From Micromonospora sp. WMMD1155 (GTDB taxonomy: Bacteria > Actinomycetota > Actinomycetes > Mycobacteriales > Micromonosporaceae), in the NCBI RefSeq assembly GCF_029581275.1, contig NZ_CP120742.1, positions 5,642,501-5,706,500 of the forward strand: DNA of 64,000 nt, written 5' to 3'. Below are positions 1 to 7,797 of this stretch, piece by piece. Made by a program: the position numbers and the translations under genes. Below the pieces are notes generated by a model. That model was not told where the DNA came from and did not search any database. It was given only the letters and a program-made list of their open reading frames with translations. Numbering within the stretch: position 1 is the first letter of the stretch; each line of letters opens with the position of its first letter.

Positions 1-2
1 CT

Positions 3-59
3 GCCCGGGGCACCGGCTACGGCCACTCGCTCTGGGAGGTGGAGGCGTACACCAGCTGA
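3..59 (+). CDS. C-terminal end of a discoidin (F5/8 type C)-like secreted protein, 5' truncated by window
   Basis: Only the last 18 codons and the TGA stop lie in the window. The visible tail, GTGYGHSLWEVEAYTS, matches the last strand of F5/8 type C (CBM32-like) domains, which commonly end in G-YG-SLWE-x-x-VY. This suggests a secreted carbohydrate-binding protein or glycosidase, in keeping with the many secreted glycosidases further along. A strong hairpin follows 11 bases after the stop. The catalytic part, if any, is outside the window, so the assignment rests on this tail alone. Confidence 0.55.
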   Translation, partial: ARGTGYGHSLWEVEAYTS

Positions 60-69
60 ACCACCACCG

Positions 70-110
70 GAGTCCGCCCCCACCGTCGATTGGGCGGTGG
101 GGGCGGACTC
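70..110 (+). terminator. Strong hairpin terminator after the discoidin-like gene
   Basis: A perfect 16-bp stem (70-85 with 95-110, starting GAGTCCGCCCCCACCG) encloses a 9-base loop. It lies directly after the stop at 59 and is followed by a short T-containing stretch. Very stable GC-rich stems without a long U tract are usual terminators in actinomycetes. Confidence 0.85.
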
Positions 111-114
111 GCCT

Positions 115-176
115 TGATCATGTGATGAAAAGTAGTTCCGCTGGTCCCCTGACGACTATTTGTCATCAACTGATCA
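115..176. repeat. Imperfect inverted repeat bounded by TGATCA
   Basis: Arms 115-135 and 156-176 pair at about 17 of 21 positions around a 20-base loop. Both outer ends read TGATCA, and TGATGA recurs inside each arm. It sits between the terminator and a decayed oxidoreductase fragment, so it is not an obvious terminator itself. Other inverted repeats in this window (22799, 45341, 60449) also carry GATC near their ends. Confidence 0.55.
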
Positions 177-177
177 C

Positions 178-312
178 GGAGCGGCCCTGCGCGTGGTCCG
201 CCCCGGCGGGCCGCTGGTGGTGAGCAGCGGGCTGCCAGGCGTCGACGAGCGGCTTGGCGCCTTCTGCGCATGGTCGCCATACGCCGACCGTGGGCAGCCG
301 CTGGGTAGGTGA
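178..312 (+). pseudogene. Remnant of a zinc-type quinone oxidoreductase / alcohol dehydrogenase
   Basis: An open stretch of 44 codons up to the TGA at 310 reads GAALRVVRPGGPLVVSSGLPG and onward. This resembles the Rossmann-fold segment of medium-chain dehydrogenases and quinone reductases (LxxLRPGGRxVxxSG). There is no start codon, no N-terminal GroES-like domain and no C-terminal domain, so it is read as a decayed fragment. The similarity is short and from memory of the family; chance open frame is the alternative. Confidence 0.4.
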
Positions 313-325
313 GGTGGGAGGCTGC

Positions 326-685
326 TCACCCGGTGCCTGGCGGCTGTCCATCACCGTCGCGGAACACCGCTCGGCTGACATAGTGCCGGGACTGCCGGTC
401 GAAGCGTGCGAGCAGCTCACGGGCGGCAGGCGGGACGACCGAGGTCGACGGATCTCCGCCGGTGAAGGCGGACACCGCGGCGAAGTCCGTGAATGTCATG
501 GCGGTGAGAAACTCGCTGCCCTCGGTGGGGTCCAGCTCCTGCGGGCAGCGACGCAGCACCCGAAGCTCGCGAAGCCCGTCCACGCCCCGGGCGAGGATCG
601 TGGGTGCGATGTCCTGCGTCAGCAGCCGCTCGTAGGCGTCAGCAAGTGCGGGCCCCGTCCATCCGCTCCACAGTCGAAGAATCAT
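326..685 (-). CDS. Antibiotic biosynthesis monooxygenase (ABM)-like protein
   Basis: The 119-residue product begins MILRLWSGWTGPALADAYE and has the size and pattern of dimeric alpha-beta-barrel ABM-type proteins, with a conserved LRVLRRC strand and a LTAMTFTDFAAVSAFTG segment typical of actinobacterial members. Such proteins are small cytoplasmic oxygenases or binding proteins of mostly unknown substrate. It is transcribed divergently from a MarR regulator, and a perfect 14-bp palindrome lies directly before its start codon, suggesting control by that neighbour. Start chosen as the only ATG at the family's usual N-terminus. Confidence 0.65.
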   Translation of the reverse strand: MILRLWSGWTGPALADAYERLLTQDIAPTILARGVDGLRELRVLRRCPQELDPTEGSEFLTAMTFTDFAAVSAFTGGDPSTSVVPPAARELLARFDRQSRHYVSRAVFRDGDGQPPGTG

Positions 686-720
686 GACAGCATGCTGTCG
701 TTAGCGTAGTGGGCTGTCAA
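686..720 (-). promoter_or_regulatory. Promoter of the ABM gene overlapped by a 14-bp palindromic MarR operator candidate
   Basis: On the minus strand TTGACA (720-715) is a full consensus -35. Seventeen bases on lies a weak -10 (CAGCAT). Overlapping it is GACAGCATGCTGTC (686-699), a perfect palindrome that abuts the ATG at 685. A dyad of this size between a MarR gene and its divergent partner is the usual MarR operator arrangement. The leader would be very short or absent. Confidence 0.6.
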
Positions 721-731
721 TAGCCGGTACC

Positions 732-1187
732 ATGCTGTTGATGACGGAACGGGAACGGATCGACGCGTACCGGCTGCTGATGGCGGACGTGTACGAGCTG
801 GCGGGCGAGTCCCGGCGCTCGAGTGAGGAGCTCGCCCGCGAAGAGGGGCAAACCGCCGCGCGATGGCACGTGATGAGCGTGCTCTCCGACGGCTCCCGCA
901 CCGTCGCGAGCGCGGCGCGCAGACTCGGCCTGGCTCGACAGAGCGTGCAGCGGGTGGTCGACGACCTGGCCCGTGCCGCGATGGTGGAGTTGCACGACAA
1001 CCCCGATCATCGCCGCGCGCCACTCGTGACACTCACCGAAGCGGGCCGGAACACGCTCACCGGCCTACTGCGACGCTCAGACGCCGATCGGCGGGAGGCC
1101 GTCGACCGGGCCGGCCTCAGCCTCAGCGATCTCGAGGACGCACGCGCGACGATCCGCAGGTTGGTGGACGCCCTGCAACGCCGGTAG
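732..1187 (+). CDS. MarR-family transcriptional regulator
   Basis: The 151-residue protein carries a winged helix: SVLSDGSRTVASAARRLGLARQSVQRVVDDLARAAMVELHDNPDHRRAPLV, with the DNPDHRRA wing typical of MarR proteins, flanked by dimerisation helices. It probably represses the divergent ABM-like gene through the palindrome at 686-699, and may respond to a small phenolic or antibiotic ligand as the family often does. Start at 732 is tentative; a second in-frame ATG at 741 is an equal candidate, and no clear ribosome binding site precedes either. Confidence 0.85.
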   Translation: MLLMTERERIDAYRLLMADVYELAGESRRSSEELAREEGQTAARWHVMSVLSDGSRTVASAARRLGLARQSVQRVVDDLARAAMVELHDNPDHRRAPLVTLTEAGRNTLTGLLRRSDADRREAVDRAGLSLSDLEDARATIRRLVDALQRR

Positions 1188-1220
1188 CCCGCCGCCCGCA
1201 CACCGATTGCTCGGCGGCAT

Positions 1221-1676
1221 TCAGTCGTCGGCGACGGACACCGGCTCCGAGCCGATGCAGCGCACCTTCAACTCGTACTCCCGGTTCGGTCCCTCGAACG
1301 TGACCTCGACGTCGTCGTCCGGCCCCCGGTCCACGTCGCGGACCCGGTAGCCCTGCGCCGGCGCCCAGGACACGAGGCGTACGCCGCCGGTGCCGCACTC
1401 GACCACCGCCGTGCCGCCGTCGGTGGCGAACCCCCGGCGGACCCCGGCGCTCGGCGCGGCGCTCGTGCCCGGTGCGGTCGGGGCGGTGCCCGTCGTGCCG
1501 GTGGGCGTCGGCTCCGGTGCGGCGAGCGCCCGCTCGATCTCGGCCTCGCTGCGCACCCCACCCGGCGTGCCGGTGATGCTCTCGCCCACCAACCGGATCG
1601 CGCCCACCCCGATCAGGGTCGCCACGGCGGCGGTCGCCACCCACCCGGTGGCGACGAGGATCGAACGACGGCCCAT
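1221..1676 (-). CDS. Hypothetical membrane-anchored protein
   Basis: The 151-residue product starts MGRRSILVATGWVATAAVATLIGVGAIRLVG, a single N-terminal transmembrane or uncleaved signal segment, followed by a Pro/Thr/Ala-rich linker and a C-terminal domain of about 75 residues with two cysteines (VVECGT and LKVRCIG) that may form a disulfide outside the membrane. An upstream ATG at 1715 exists but would add basic residues before the membrane segment; 1676 gives a normal N-in signal anchor. It lies divergent to the two-component system and could be an accessory surface protein. No function recognised. Confidence 0.65.
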   Translation of the reverse strand: MGRRSILVATGWVATAAVATLIGVGAIRLVGESITGTPGGVRSEAEIERALAAPEPTPTGTTGTAPTAPGTSAAPSAGVRRGFATDGGTAVVECGTGGVRLVSWAPAQGYRVRDVDRGPDDDVEVTFEGPNREYELKVRCIGSEPVSVADD

Positions 1677-1778
1677 GCTCCGACTATCCCCGATCCATCG
1701 TTGTCGTCGGCACATCCGGAGGCTAAGGCACGGTTAACGTGCGTCTCGTCGGCGGCGGCAGCGGTTAGCCTGCCACCT

Positions 1779-2474
1779 GTGGCCCGCCTGCTGCTGATCG
1801 AGGACGACCTGACCATCCGTACCCCGCTGATCCGTGCCCTTCGGGAACGCGGCCACGCGGTGGCCGCGGCCTCGACCGCGATGGCCGGGCTCCGCGACGC
1901 GCTGGAGGACCGGCCCGACCTCGTCGTGCTCGACCTGGGCCTGCCCGACCTGGACGGGCGCGAACTGCTGCGGATGCTGCGCGCGGTCAGCTCGGTGCCG
2001 GTCATCGTGGCCACCGCCCGCGACGACGAGACCGAGATCGTGCGGGTGCTCGACGCGGGTGCCGACGACTACGTGGTCAAGCCGTTCACCGCGGCGCAGC
2101 TCGACGCCCGCGCCCGTGCGGTGCTGCGCCGGGGCCCCTCGGGTGCCGACGCACCGGATCCGGCACTCGTGGTCGGTGGGCTGCGCGTGGACCCCCGGGC
2201 CCGGCAGGTCACCCTGGACGGGGTGGCTGTCGAGCTGACCCCCCGTGAGTTCGACCTGCTGCACCATTTGGCCGGCCGCCCCGGCCAGGTGGTCACCAAA
2301 CGTGAGCTGCTCACTGAGGTCTGGCAGATCCCGTACGGCGGCGCGGACAAGACCGTCGACGTGCACCTGTCCTGGTTGCGTCGCAAGTTGGGGGAGAACG
2401 CCCAGCAGCCGCGCTACCTGCACACCGTGCGCGGGGTCGGGGTCCGCCTCGAAGCGCCGGCGGCGCAGCCGTGA
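1779..2474 (+). CDS. OmpR/PhoB-type response regulator
   Basis: The 231-residue protein has an N-terminal receiver (LLLIEDDLTIR acidic pair, LDLGLPDLDG with phospho-acceptor Asp near residue 52, VKPF lysine) and a C-terminal winged helix (LTPREFDLLHHLAGRPGQVVTKRELL, VDVHLSWLRRKLG, TVRGVGVRL). The start is GTG at 1779, where the receiver fold begins; a TAGCCT box at 1766-1771 lies only seven bases before it, so the transcript is probably leaderless. It overlaps the sensor kinase gene by four bases, and the pair forms one translationally coupled unit. Confidence 0.93.
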   Translation: MARLLLIEDDLTIRTPLIRALRERGHAVAAASTAMAGLRDALEDRPDLVVLDLGLPDLDGRELLRMLRAVSSVPVIVATARDDETEIVRVLDAGADDYVVKPFTAAQLDARARAVLRRGPSGADAPDPALVVGGLRVDPRARQVTLDGVAVELTPREFDLLHHLAGRPGQVVTKRELLTEVWQIPYGGADKTVDVHLSWLRRKLGENAQQPRYLHTVRGVGVRLEAPAAQP

Positions 2475-3775
2475 GGGCACGTCTCGCGCTGCTGGTCGCC
2501 GCGGTCAGCGTGCTCACCCTCGTCGCGTTCCTGGTGCCGCTGGCGTTGCTGGTCCGTACCGTCGCGGAGGACCGGGCCACCGTCCGGGCCACCGCCGACG
2601 CGCAGAGCCTGGTGCCGGTCGTCGGCACCGCCGACGCGGCGACCATCCGGCTCACCGTGGAGCAGCTCGCGGCGGAGTCCGGACGGCCGGTGAGCGTCTT
2701 CCTGCCGGACGGGACGGTACTCGGCGCGCAGACCCCCCGTACCCCGGCGGTGGCCCTGGCCGCGCGCGGGCAGAGCCTCACCGGGGAGTCGGCGGACGGC
2801 CGTGAGGTGGTGATCGCCGTGCAGGGTCGGACGGACGGCACCGGCGTGATCCGGATCGCGGTGCCGCAGCACGAACTGACCGCCGGGGTCACCAGGGCGT
2901 GGCTGGTACTGGCGCTGCTCGGCGTGATCCTCGTCGTGATCGGGTTGCTGGTCGCCGACCGGTTGGCGCGCACCCTGGTCCGCCCGATCAGCGACCTCTC
3001 CGCCGTCTCCCACCGGCTGGCCAACGCCGAGTTGGACGCCCGGGTCACCCCCGCCGGTCCGGCCGAGCTGCGCGAGGTGGCCGGCGCGCTCAACCATCTC
3101 GCCACCCGCATCCAGGTGCTCCTGGTCCAGGAGCGCGAACAGGTCGCCGACCTGTCGCACCAGTTGCGTACCCCGCTGACGGCGTTGCGGCTGGAAGCGG
3201 AGTCGTTGCGCGACCCGGACGACGCCGCCCGGATCACCGCCGCGGCCGACGGTCTCGAACGCGCGGTCACCGGGCTGATCCGGCAGGCCCGGTGGCGTCA
3301 CTCACCGGCCGCGCAACCGGCCGTCTCGGACGCCGCCGCGATCGTCGCCGACCGGGTCGCGTTCTGGTCGGTGCTGGCCGAGGACACCGGTCGGGCCGTC
3401 ACCCTCGACCTGGCGTCCGGCCCCCTCCCGGTCGGTGTGGCCGCCGACCATCTGACGGCGGCGGTGGACGCGCTGCTCGGCAACGTCTTCGCGCACACGG
3501 CCGACGGCACGCCGTTCGCCGTCCGGCTCGCCCGCGACGCCGGGGACGTGGTCCTCAGCGTCACCGACGAGGGTCCGGGTATGCCGGCCGGCGCGGTCCG
3601 GCGGGGCGCGAGCGCTGCCGGTTCGACGGGCCTCGGTCTGGACATCGCCCGCCGCGCCGCGCAGTCAGCCGGTGGTCGCCTCGACGTGCGCGCCGGTGTG
3701 GGTGGCGGGACCCAGGTGCTGCTGCGGCTCGGGCCGCCGACGTCGTTGCCTCCGGCGTCGTTGCCGGAGGCATAG
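2471..3775 (+). CDS. Sensor histidine kinase
   Basis: The 434-residue membrane kinase has a first transmembrane helix (residues 3-30), an extracytoplasmic sensor of about 110 residues, a second helix near 140-165 (LVLALLGVILVVIGLLV), a HAMP linker, a dimerisation domain with the phospho-accepting His near 230 (LSHQLRTPLTALRLE) and an ATPase domain with N box GNVFAHT, G1 box DEGPGMP and G2 box GSTGLGLDIA. It starts with GTG inside the stop of the response regulator gene (GTGA overlap), so both proteins are made together. The signal sensed is unknown. Confidence 0.93.
   Translation: MRARLALLVAAVSVLTLVAFLVPLALLVRTVAEDRATVRATADAQSLVPVVGTADAATIRLTVEQLAAESGRPVSVFLPDGTVLGAQTPRTPAVALAARGQSLTGESADGREVVIAVQGRTDGTGVIRIAVPQHELTAGVTRAWLVLALLGVILVVIGLLVADRLARTLVRPISDLSAVSHRLANAELDARVTPAGPAELREVAGALNHLATRIQVLLVQEREQVADLSHQLRTPLTALRLEAESLRDPDDAARITAAADGLERAVTGLIRQARWRHSPAAQPAVSDAAAIVADRVAFWSVLAEDTGRAVTLDLASGPLPVGVAADHLTAAVDALLGNVFAHTADGTPFAVRLARDAGDVVLSVTDEGPGMPAGAVRRGASAAGSTGLGLDIARRAAQSAGGRLDVRAGVGGGTQVLLRLGPPTSLPPASLPEA
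3747..3770 (+). terminator. Hairpin at the end of the kinase gene
   Basis: A perfect 9-bp stem, GCCTCCGGC with GCCGGAGGC around a 6-base loop, ends three bases before the TAG of the kinase gene, so the terminator is encoded within its last codons. The short gap before the next gene makes it a plausible intrinsic terminator for the two-component operon. Confidence 0.5.
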
Positions 3776-3803
3776 CCGCTGCGTTGCCGGGTAGCTGCCA
3801 GTC

Positions 3804-4358
3804 ATGGCGCGGTATACGAAACCCGAGCTCAGAGAGCAGATCAAGGAAGAGATCAAGGCTTCCGACAAGGGCGGCAGGCCGGGGCAGTGGTCGGCCCGCA
3901 AGTCGCAACTGGTCACGCAGGAGTACAAGAGGCGCGGCGGGGGCTTCCTGGGCCCAAAGGACGACCGGCAGAAGGCTCTGCAGCGCTGGGGCAACGAGAA
4001 GTGGCAGACGAAGGAGGGCGACACCCGAGCCCGCCAGGGCGGCACGACGAGCCGTTATCTGCCCAAGAAGGCCTGGGACGAGATGTCGGAGAGCCAGAAG
4101 CGCGCGACCGACACCAAGAAGCGCGAAGCGTCCCGGACCGGCAAGCAGTACGTGGCCAACACCGGGCCGGCCAAACGGGCGCGTCGAGACGCCACCACGG
4201 CCGGGCGGATGACGGAGATGTCGGTCACCGACGCGGTCAAGCTCGTTCGTGGCCTCGACACCCGCCAGCTCAAGACCGCCCTGCGCAACGAGCGCGCCGG
4301 CAAGGACCGCAAGACGCTGGTCCAGCGGCTGGAGGCGGAACTCAACCGCCGCGGCTAG
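3804..4358 (+). CDS. DUF5872-type basic protein
   Basis: The 184-residue protein is very rich in Lys and Arg and has the DUF5872 pattern: KPELREQIKEEIKASDKGGRPGQWSARKSQLV, then KWQTKEGDTRARQGGTTSRYLPKKAWDEMS and KREASRTGKQYVANT. The last 40 residues (VTDAVKLVRGLDTRQLKTALRNERAGKDRKTLVQRLEAEL) resemble a small SAP- or Rho-N-like helical module. The composition suggests a nucleic-acid-binding protein, but the family has no settled function. It stands alone between the kinase and a GNAT gene. Confidence 0.8.
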   Translation: MARYTKPELREQIKEEIKASDKGGRPGQWSARKSQLVTQEYKRRGGGFLGPKDDRQKALQRWGNEKWQTKEGDTRARQGGTTSRYLPKKAWDEMSESQKRATDTKKREASRTGKQYVANTGPAKRARRDATTAGRMTEMSVTDAVKLVRGLDTRQLKTALRNERAGKDRKTLVQRLEAELNRRG

Positions 4359-4444
4359 CCCCTCGCGCCGAGCAGGTCAGCGCGCCCCGCGCGCGCGGCT
4401 CAAAACATTGGACGTTCGAGCAGGGACGGCCGCAGAATCGGGCG

Positions 4445-4924
4445 ATGAACCCGAGCGCGCTGACCGTCACGTCCATGACCACCGCCGAGGAGGCGGAGGC
4501 ATTCCGGACGTTGAACGAAGAATGGATCTCCCACTTCTTCACGATCGAGGAGTCGGACCGCAAGACGCTCGACGACCCGTTCGCCGCCATCGTCGAACCG
4601 GGCGGCGACGTGCTGATCGTCCGCGACAACGGGAAGATCATCGGCTGTGTCGCAGTGGTCCGCAGTTCGGACGACGTGTTCGAACTGTCGAAGATGGCGG
4701 TGACCCCGGCGGTGCGCGGCAAGGGCCTCGGCCGACAGCTCATCGAGGCGGCGATCGAACGCGCCCGCCAGCTCGGCGCGGCCACCCTGTTCCTGGGCAG
4801 CAGCACCAAGCTTCCGAACGCCGTGCACCTCTACGAGACCGCCGGTTTCCAGCACGTCAGCCCCGAGCAGGTCCCGCTCCCGCCGTACGCCCGCGCCGAC
4901 GTCTTCATGCGGATGGCGCTCTGA
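4445..4924 (+). CDS. GNAT-family N-acetyltransferase
   Basis: The 159-residue enzyme shows the GNAT core: a strand IIGCVAVVR, then LSKMAVTPAVRGKGLGRQLIEAAIERARQLG, whose R-G-K-G-L-G is the acetyl-CoA pyrophosphate loop, and TLFLGSSTKLPNAVHLYETAGFQ, the family's motif B. It would transfer an acetyl group from acetyl-CoA to a small amine or peptide; the substrate cannot be read. The ATG at 4445 follows a TTGGAC and CAGAAT pair (about 4409-4440), a plausible promoter leaving almost no leader. Downstream 175 bases hold nothing recognised apart from the next gene's leader. Confidence 0.88.
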   Translation: MNPSALTVTSMTTAEEAEAFRTLNEEWISHFFTIEESDRKTLDDPFAAIVEPGGDVLIVRDNGKIIGCVAVVRSSDDVFELSKMAVTPAVRGKGLGRQLIEAAIERARQLGAATLFLGSSTKLPNAVHLYETAGFQHVSPEQVPLPPYARADVFMRMAL

Positions 4925-5100
4925 CCCGTTCGGTCAGGCGAAGCCCGGGAGCTCGGCACCGGGCTCATGTCGATGGTCCGCCCGGTTCGCTGGCTCGCCT
5001 GGTTCCCCTGCTTAACCCGGCCTTAGCGTTCGGACAGTGCGGTGCTATCCCGGTATCGCCGATCCTCGGAGTCGACAACCGAGGAAAGGTGGAAACCACG

Positions 5101-5589
5101 ATGAAGCGCACCAATCTGCTTCTGGCGACGGTCGGCGGGTCGGCGGTGCTGGCGGCGGCCGGGGTCGCGCTGGGCGTCAACGCCGCGAACGACTCGCGGT
5201 CGGGCGGCACGACCCTCGCCGCGGCGACCGTCGCGCCGACGCCCACGGACGCGCCGTCGGCCAGCGGCACGCCGTCGGCCGGCACCCCATCGGGTACGCC
5301 GTCGAGCGGCGCTCCGTCCACGGGCGGCGCTCCGGCGGGCAGTGCGGTCGACCAGCAGCGCGCCGGTGAGATCGCGCTCGCCAAGGCCGGTGGCGGTCAG
5401 ATCGTCGAGGTCGAGGCCGAGGACGAGAACGGCCGTCCGGTGTGGAGCGTCGAGATCGTCGCGGGCGACACCGAGCACGAGGTGGACGTCGACCGGGACA
5501 ACGGCTCGGTGGTCAAGGCCGAGCAGGAGCCGGTCGACGACGACGATGACAAGGACGACGAAGCGGACGACAAGGACGACGACGACTGA
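5101..5589 (+). CDS. Secreted PepSY-domain protein with acidic tail
   Basis: The 162-residue protein has a signal peptide or anchor (MKRTNLLLATVGGSAVLAAAGVALG), a low-complexity Ser/Thr/Pro/Gly linker, and a C-terminal PepSY domain (QQRAGEIALAKAGGGQIVEVEAEDENGRPVWSVEI with VDVDRDNGSVV), ending in a run of about 20 Asp/Glu/Lys residues. PepSY domains act as protease inhibitors or extracytoplasmic sensory modules. A strong GAGGAAAGG precedes the ATG. The stop codon is part of the first of three tandem hairpin repeats. Confidence 0.85.
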   Translation: MKRTNLLLATVGGSAVLAAAGVALGVNAANDSRSGGTTLAAATVAPTPTDAPSASGTPSAGTPSGTPSSGAPSTGGAPAGSAVDQQRAGEIALAKAGGGQIVEVEAEDENGRPVWSVEIVAGDTEHEVDVDRDNGSVVKAEQEPVDDDDDKDDEADDKDDDD

Positions 5590-5735
5590 TCGTCCGCTGC
5601 CGCCCGCTCGGGTCTCCTTCGGGCGGGCGGCTGATCGTCCGGTGCCGCCCCGGCCGGGGTTCCTGCGGGTAGGCGCCTGATCGTTTGGTGCCGCCGCCCG
5701 TCCGGGCTTTCTCCGGGCGGGGCGGCGGCAGGGTT
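5587..5735. repeat. Three tandem hairpin units between convergent genes
   Basis: Three degenerate units of 45-55 bp each start with TGATCGT (5587, 5632, 5678) and continue with a GC-rich hairpin (for example GCCGCCCG with CGGGCGGGC around 5600-5630). They fill the space between the PepSY gene and the converging ABC exporter gene and probably act as a bidirectional terminator. The first unit supplies the TGA stop of the PepSY gene. Confidence 0.65.
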
Positions 5736-5745
5736 CGGGGCCGAC

Positions 5746-7656
5746 TCAGACGGCGACGCGTTGCTCCTGGACGGCCGGCTGATCCTGGGCGGATGGCTGG
5801 TCCTGGGCGAACTGGGTGCGGTACAGCTCCTGGTAACGGCCACCGGCGGCGAGCAGATCACTGTGCCGCCCTCGTTCGACGATCTGCCCGTCCTCGACGA
5901 CGAGAATCTGATCGGCCGCCCGGATGGTGGAGAGCCGGTGTGCGATGACCACGCTCGTCCGGCCGGTCAGGGCTTCGGCGAGAGCGTCCTGGACCGCCGC
6001 CTCCGAGGTGGAGTCGAGATGCGCGGTCGCCTCGTCGAGGATGACCACGCGGGGGCGGGCCAGCAGCAGCCGCGCGATGGTGAGCCGTTGCCGCTCCCCG
6101 CCCGACAATCGGTAACCGCGTTCCCCGACGACGGTGTCGAGCCCGTCCGGGAGTGAGCGGATCAGCTCGTCGAGCCGGGCCCGGCCCAGCACGTCCCACA
6201 TCTCGTCCTCGGTCGCGTCCGGGCGGGCGAACGCCAGGTTGGCGCGGATGCTCTCGTGGAAGAGGTGCCCGTCCTGGGTCACCACACCCAACGCCGTCCG
6301 GATCGACTCGGACGACAGGTCGCGCACGTCGACGTCGGCGAGTTTCACCGCTCCGTCCTCGACGTCGTACAGGCGTGGCACGAGCTGCGCGATGGTCGAC
6401 TTGCCCGCCCCGGAGGAACCGACGAGCGCGACCATCTGCCCCGCCTCGGCGCGGAACGACACACCGTGCAGCACGTCCTCGCCGCCGCGCGTGTCGAGCT
6501 TCGCCACGTCCTCCAGGGACGCCAGCGACACCTTGTCCGCCGAGGGGTAGCCGAACCGTACGCCCTCGAACTCCACGGCGACCGGCCCGTCCGGGAGGGG
6601 CCGGGCGTCGGCCTTGTCGAGGATCAACGGCTTGAGGTCGAGGACCTCGAACACCCGCTCGAAGCTCACCAGCGCACTCATCACCTCGACCCGGGCGCTG
6701 GCCAGCGACGTCAACGGCGCGTAGAGGCGCGACAGGAGCAGTGCGAGGGCGACCACGGTCCCGGCGTCGAGGCTGCCCCGTAGGGCGAAGAGGCCGCCCA
6801 ACCCGTACACCAGGGCCAGCGCCAGCGAGCCGACAACGGTGAGCGCGGTGATGAAGACCCACTGGAGCATCGCGGTACGCACGCCGATGTCGCGCACCCG
6901 TCGGGCCCGTGCCGCGAACTCGGCGGACTCCTCGGTCGGCCGCCCGTACAGCTTGACCAGCGTGGCCCCGGGCGCGGAGAAGCGTTCCGTCATGCGGGTG
7001 CTCATGGCCGCGTTGTGCTCGGCCGCCTCCCGCTGCAACCGGGCGAGCTTCGACCCCATCCGCCTGGCGGGAAGCACGAAGATCGGCAGCAGGACGAGCG
7101 CCAGCACCGTGATCTGCCACGAGAAGGTGAGCATCACGGCCAACGTCAGGATCAGCGTGACGGTGTTGCCGACCACGCTCGACAGGGTGTCGCTGAAGGC
7201 CCGCTGCGCGCCGATCACGTCGTTGTTCAACCGACTGACCAGCGCACCGGTGCGGGTGCGGGTGAAGAACGCCACCGGCATGCGCTGGACGTGGTCGAAG
7301 ACCGCCGTCCGGAGCTGCACGATCAGTCCCTCGCCGATGCTCGCGGAGAGGAACCGCGTCACCAGACCCAGGCCGGCCTCGGCGAGCGCGATCAGGGCGA
7401 TCAGCACCGCCAGCCGGATCACGACACCGCTGTCGGCGCCGTCCACTATCGCGTCGACCACCCGCCCGGCGAGGACCGGCGCCGCGACCGTGAGCACCGC
7501 CGTCACCACACTCAACAGCAGGAACCTGACGATCAACCCACGGTGTGGTCGCGCGAACCGCGCGATGCGCTTCAACGTCGCGCGGGACAGCGGACGCTCG
7601 TCCTGCGCGTTCATCGCGTGGTGCAGAGACATCCACGCGGTAACTTCCATGCTCAT
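5746..7656 (-). CDS. ABC exporter, fused transmembrane and ATPase domains
   Basis: This 636-residue half-transporter has a six-helix exporter domain (about residues 35-330) and a C-terminal nucleotide-binding domain with Walker A GSSGAGKST, Q-loop VTQDGH, signature LSGGERQRL, Walker B VVILDEATAHLD and switch His in IAHRLSTI. It would act as a homodimer exporting lipids, drugs or peptides. GGAGG lies six bases before the ATG at 7656, supporting the longest frame; downstream ATGs at codons 3, 9 and 15 are less well placed. No partner half-transporter is adjacent. Confidence 0.92.
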   Translation of the reverse strand: MSMEVTAWMSLHHAMNAQDERPLSRATLKRIARFARPHRGLIVRFLLLSVVTAVLTVAAPVLAGRVVDAIVDGADSGVVIRLAVLIALIALAEAGLGLVTRFLSASIGEGLIVQLRTAVFDHVQRMPVAFFTRTRTGALVSRLNNDVIGAQRAFSDTLSSVVGNTVTLILTLAVMLTFSWQITVLALVLLPIFVLPARRMGSKLARLQREAAEHNAAMSTRMTERFSAPGATLVKLYGRPTEESAEFAARARRVRDIGVRTAMLQWVFITALTVVGSLALALVYGLGGLFALRGSLDAGTVVALALLLSRLYAPLTSLASARVEVMSALVSFERVFEVLDLKPLILDKADARPLPDGPVAVEFEGVRFGYPSADKVSLASLEDVAKLDTRGGEDVLHGVSFRAEAGQMVALVGSSGAGKSTIAQLVPRLYDVEDGAVKLADVDVRDLSSESIRTALGVVTQDGHLFHESIRANLAFARPDATEDEMWDVLGRARLDELIRSLPDGLDTVVGERGYRLSGGERQRLTIARLLLARPRVVILDEATAHLDSTSEAAVQDALAEALTGRTSVVIAHRLSTIRAADQILVVEDGQIVERGRHSDLLAAGGRYQELYRTQFAQDQPSAQDQPAVQEQRVAV

Positions 7657-7797
7657 GCATTACCTCCGATATCGCAGGCTAGGACCTCACCCGAGCTTGA
7701 GGTCAAGTCATTTCGACGGGCGGGGATGCGCTCCGACCTCCGACCCGACCGATGCGCGCAGGCAAACGGCCTCACCCGAGCCGCCATACTGTCGGTC

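Noticed and set aside
2311..3301. Long minus-strand open frames opposite the two-component genes.
   Set aside because: They are antisense shadows caused by high GC at codon position three; the plus-strand proteins have complete conserved domains.
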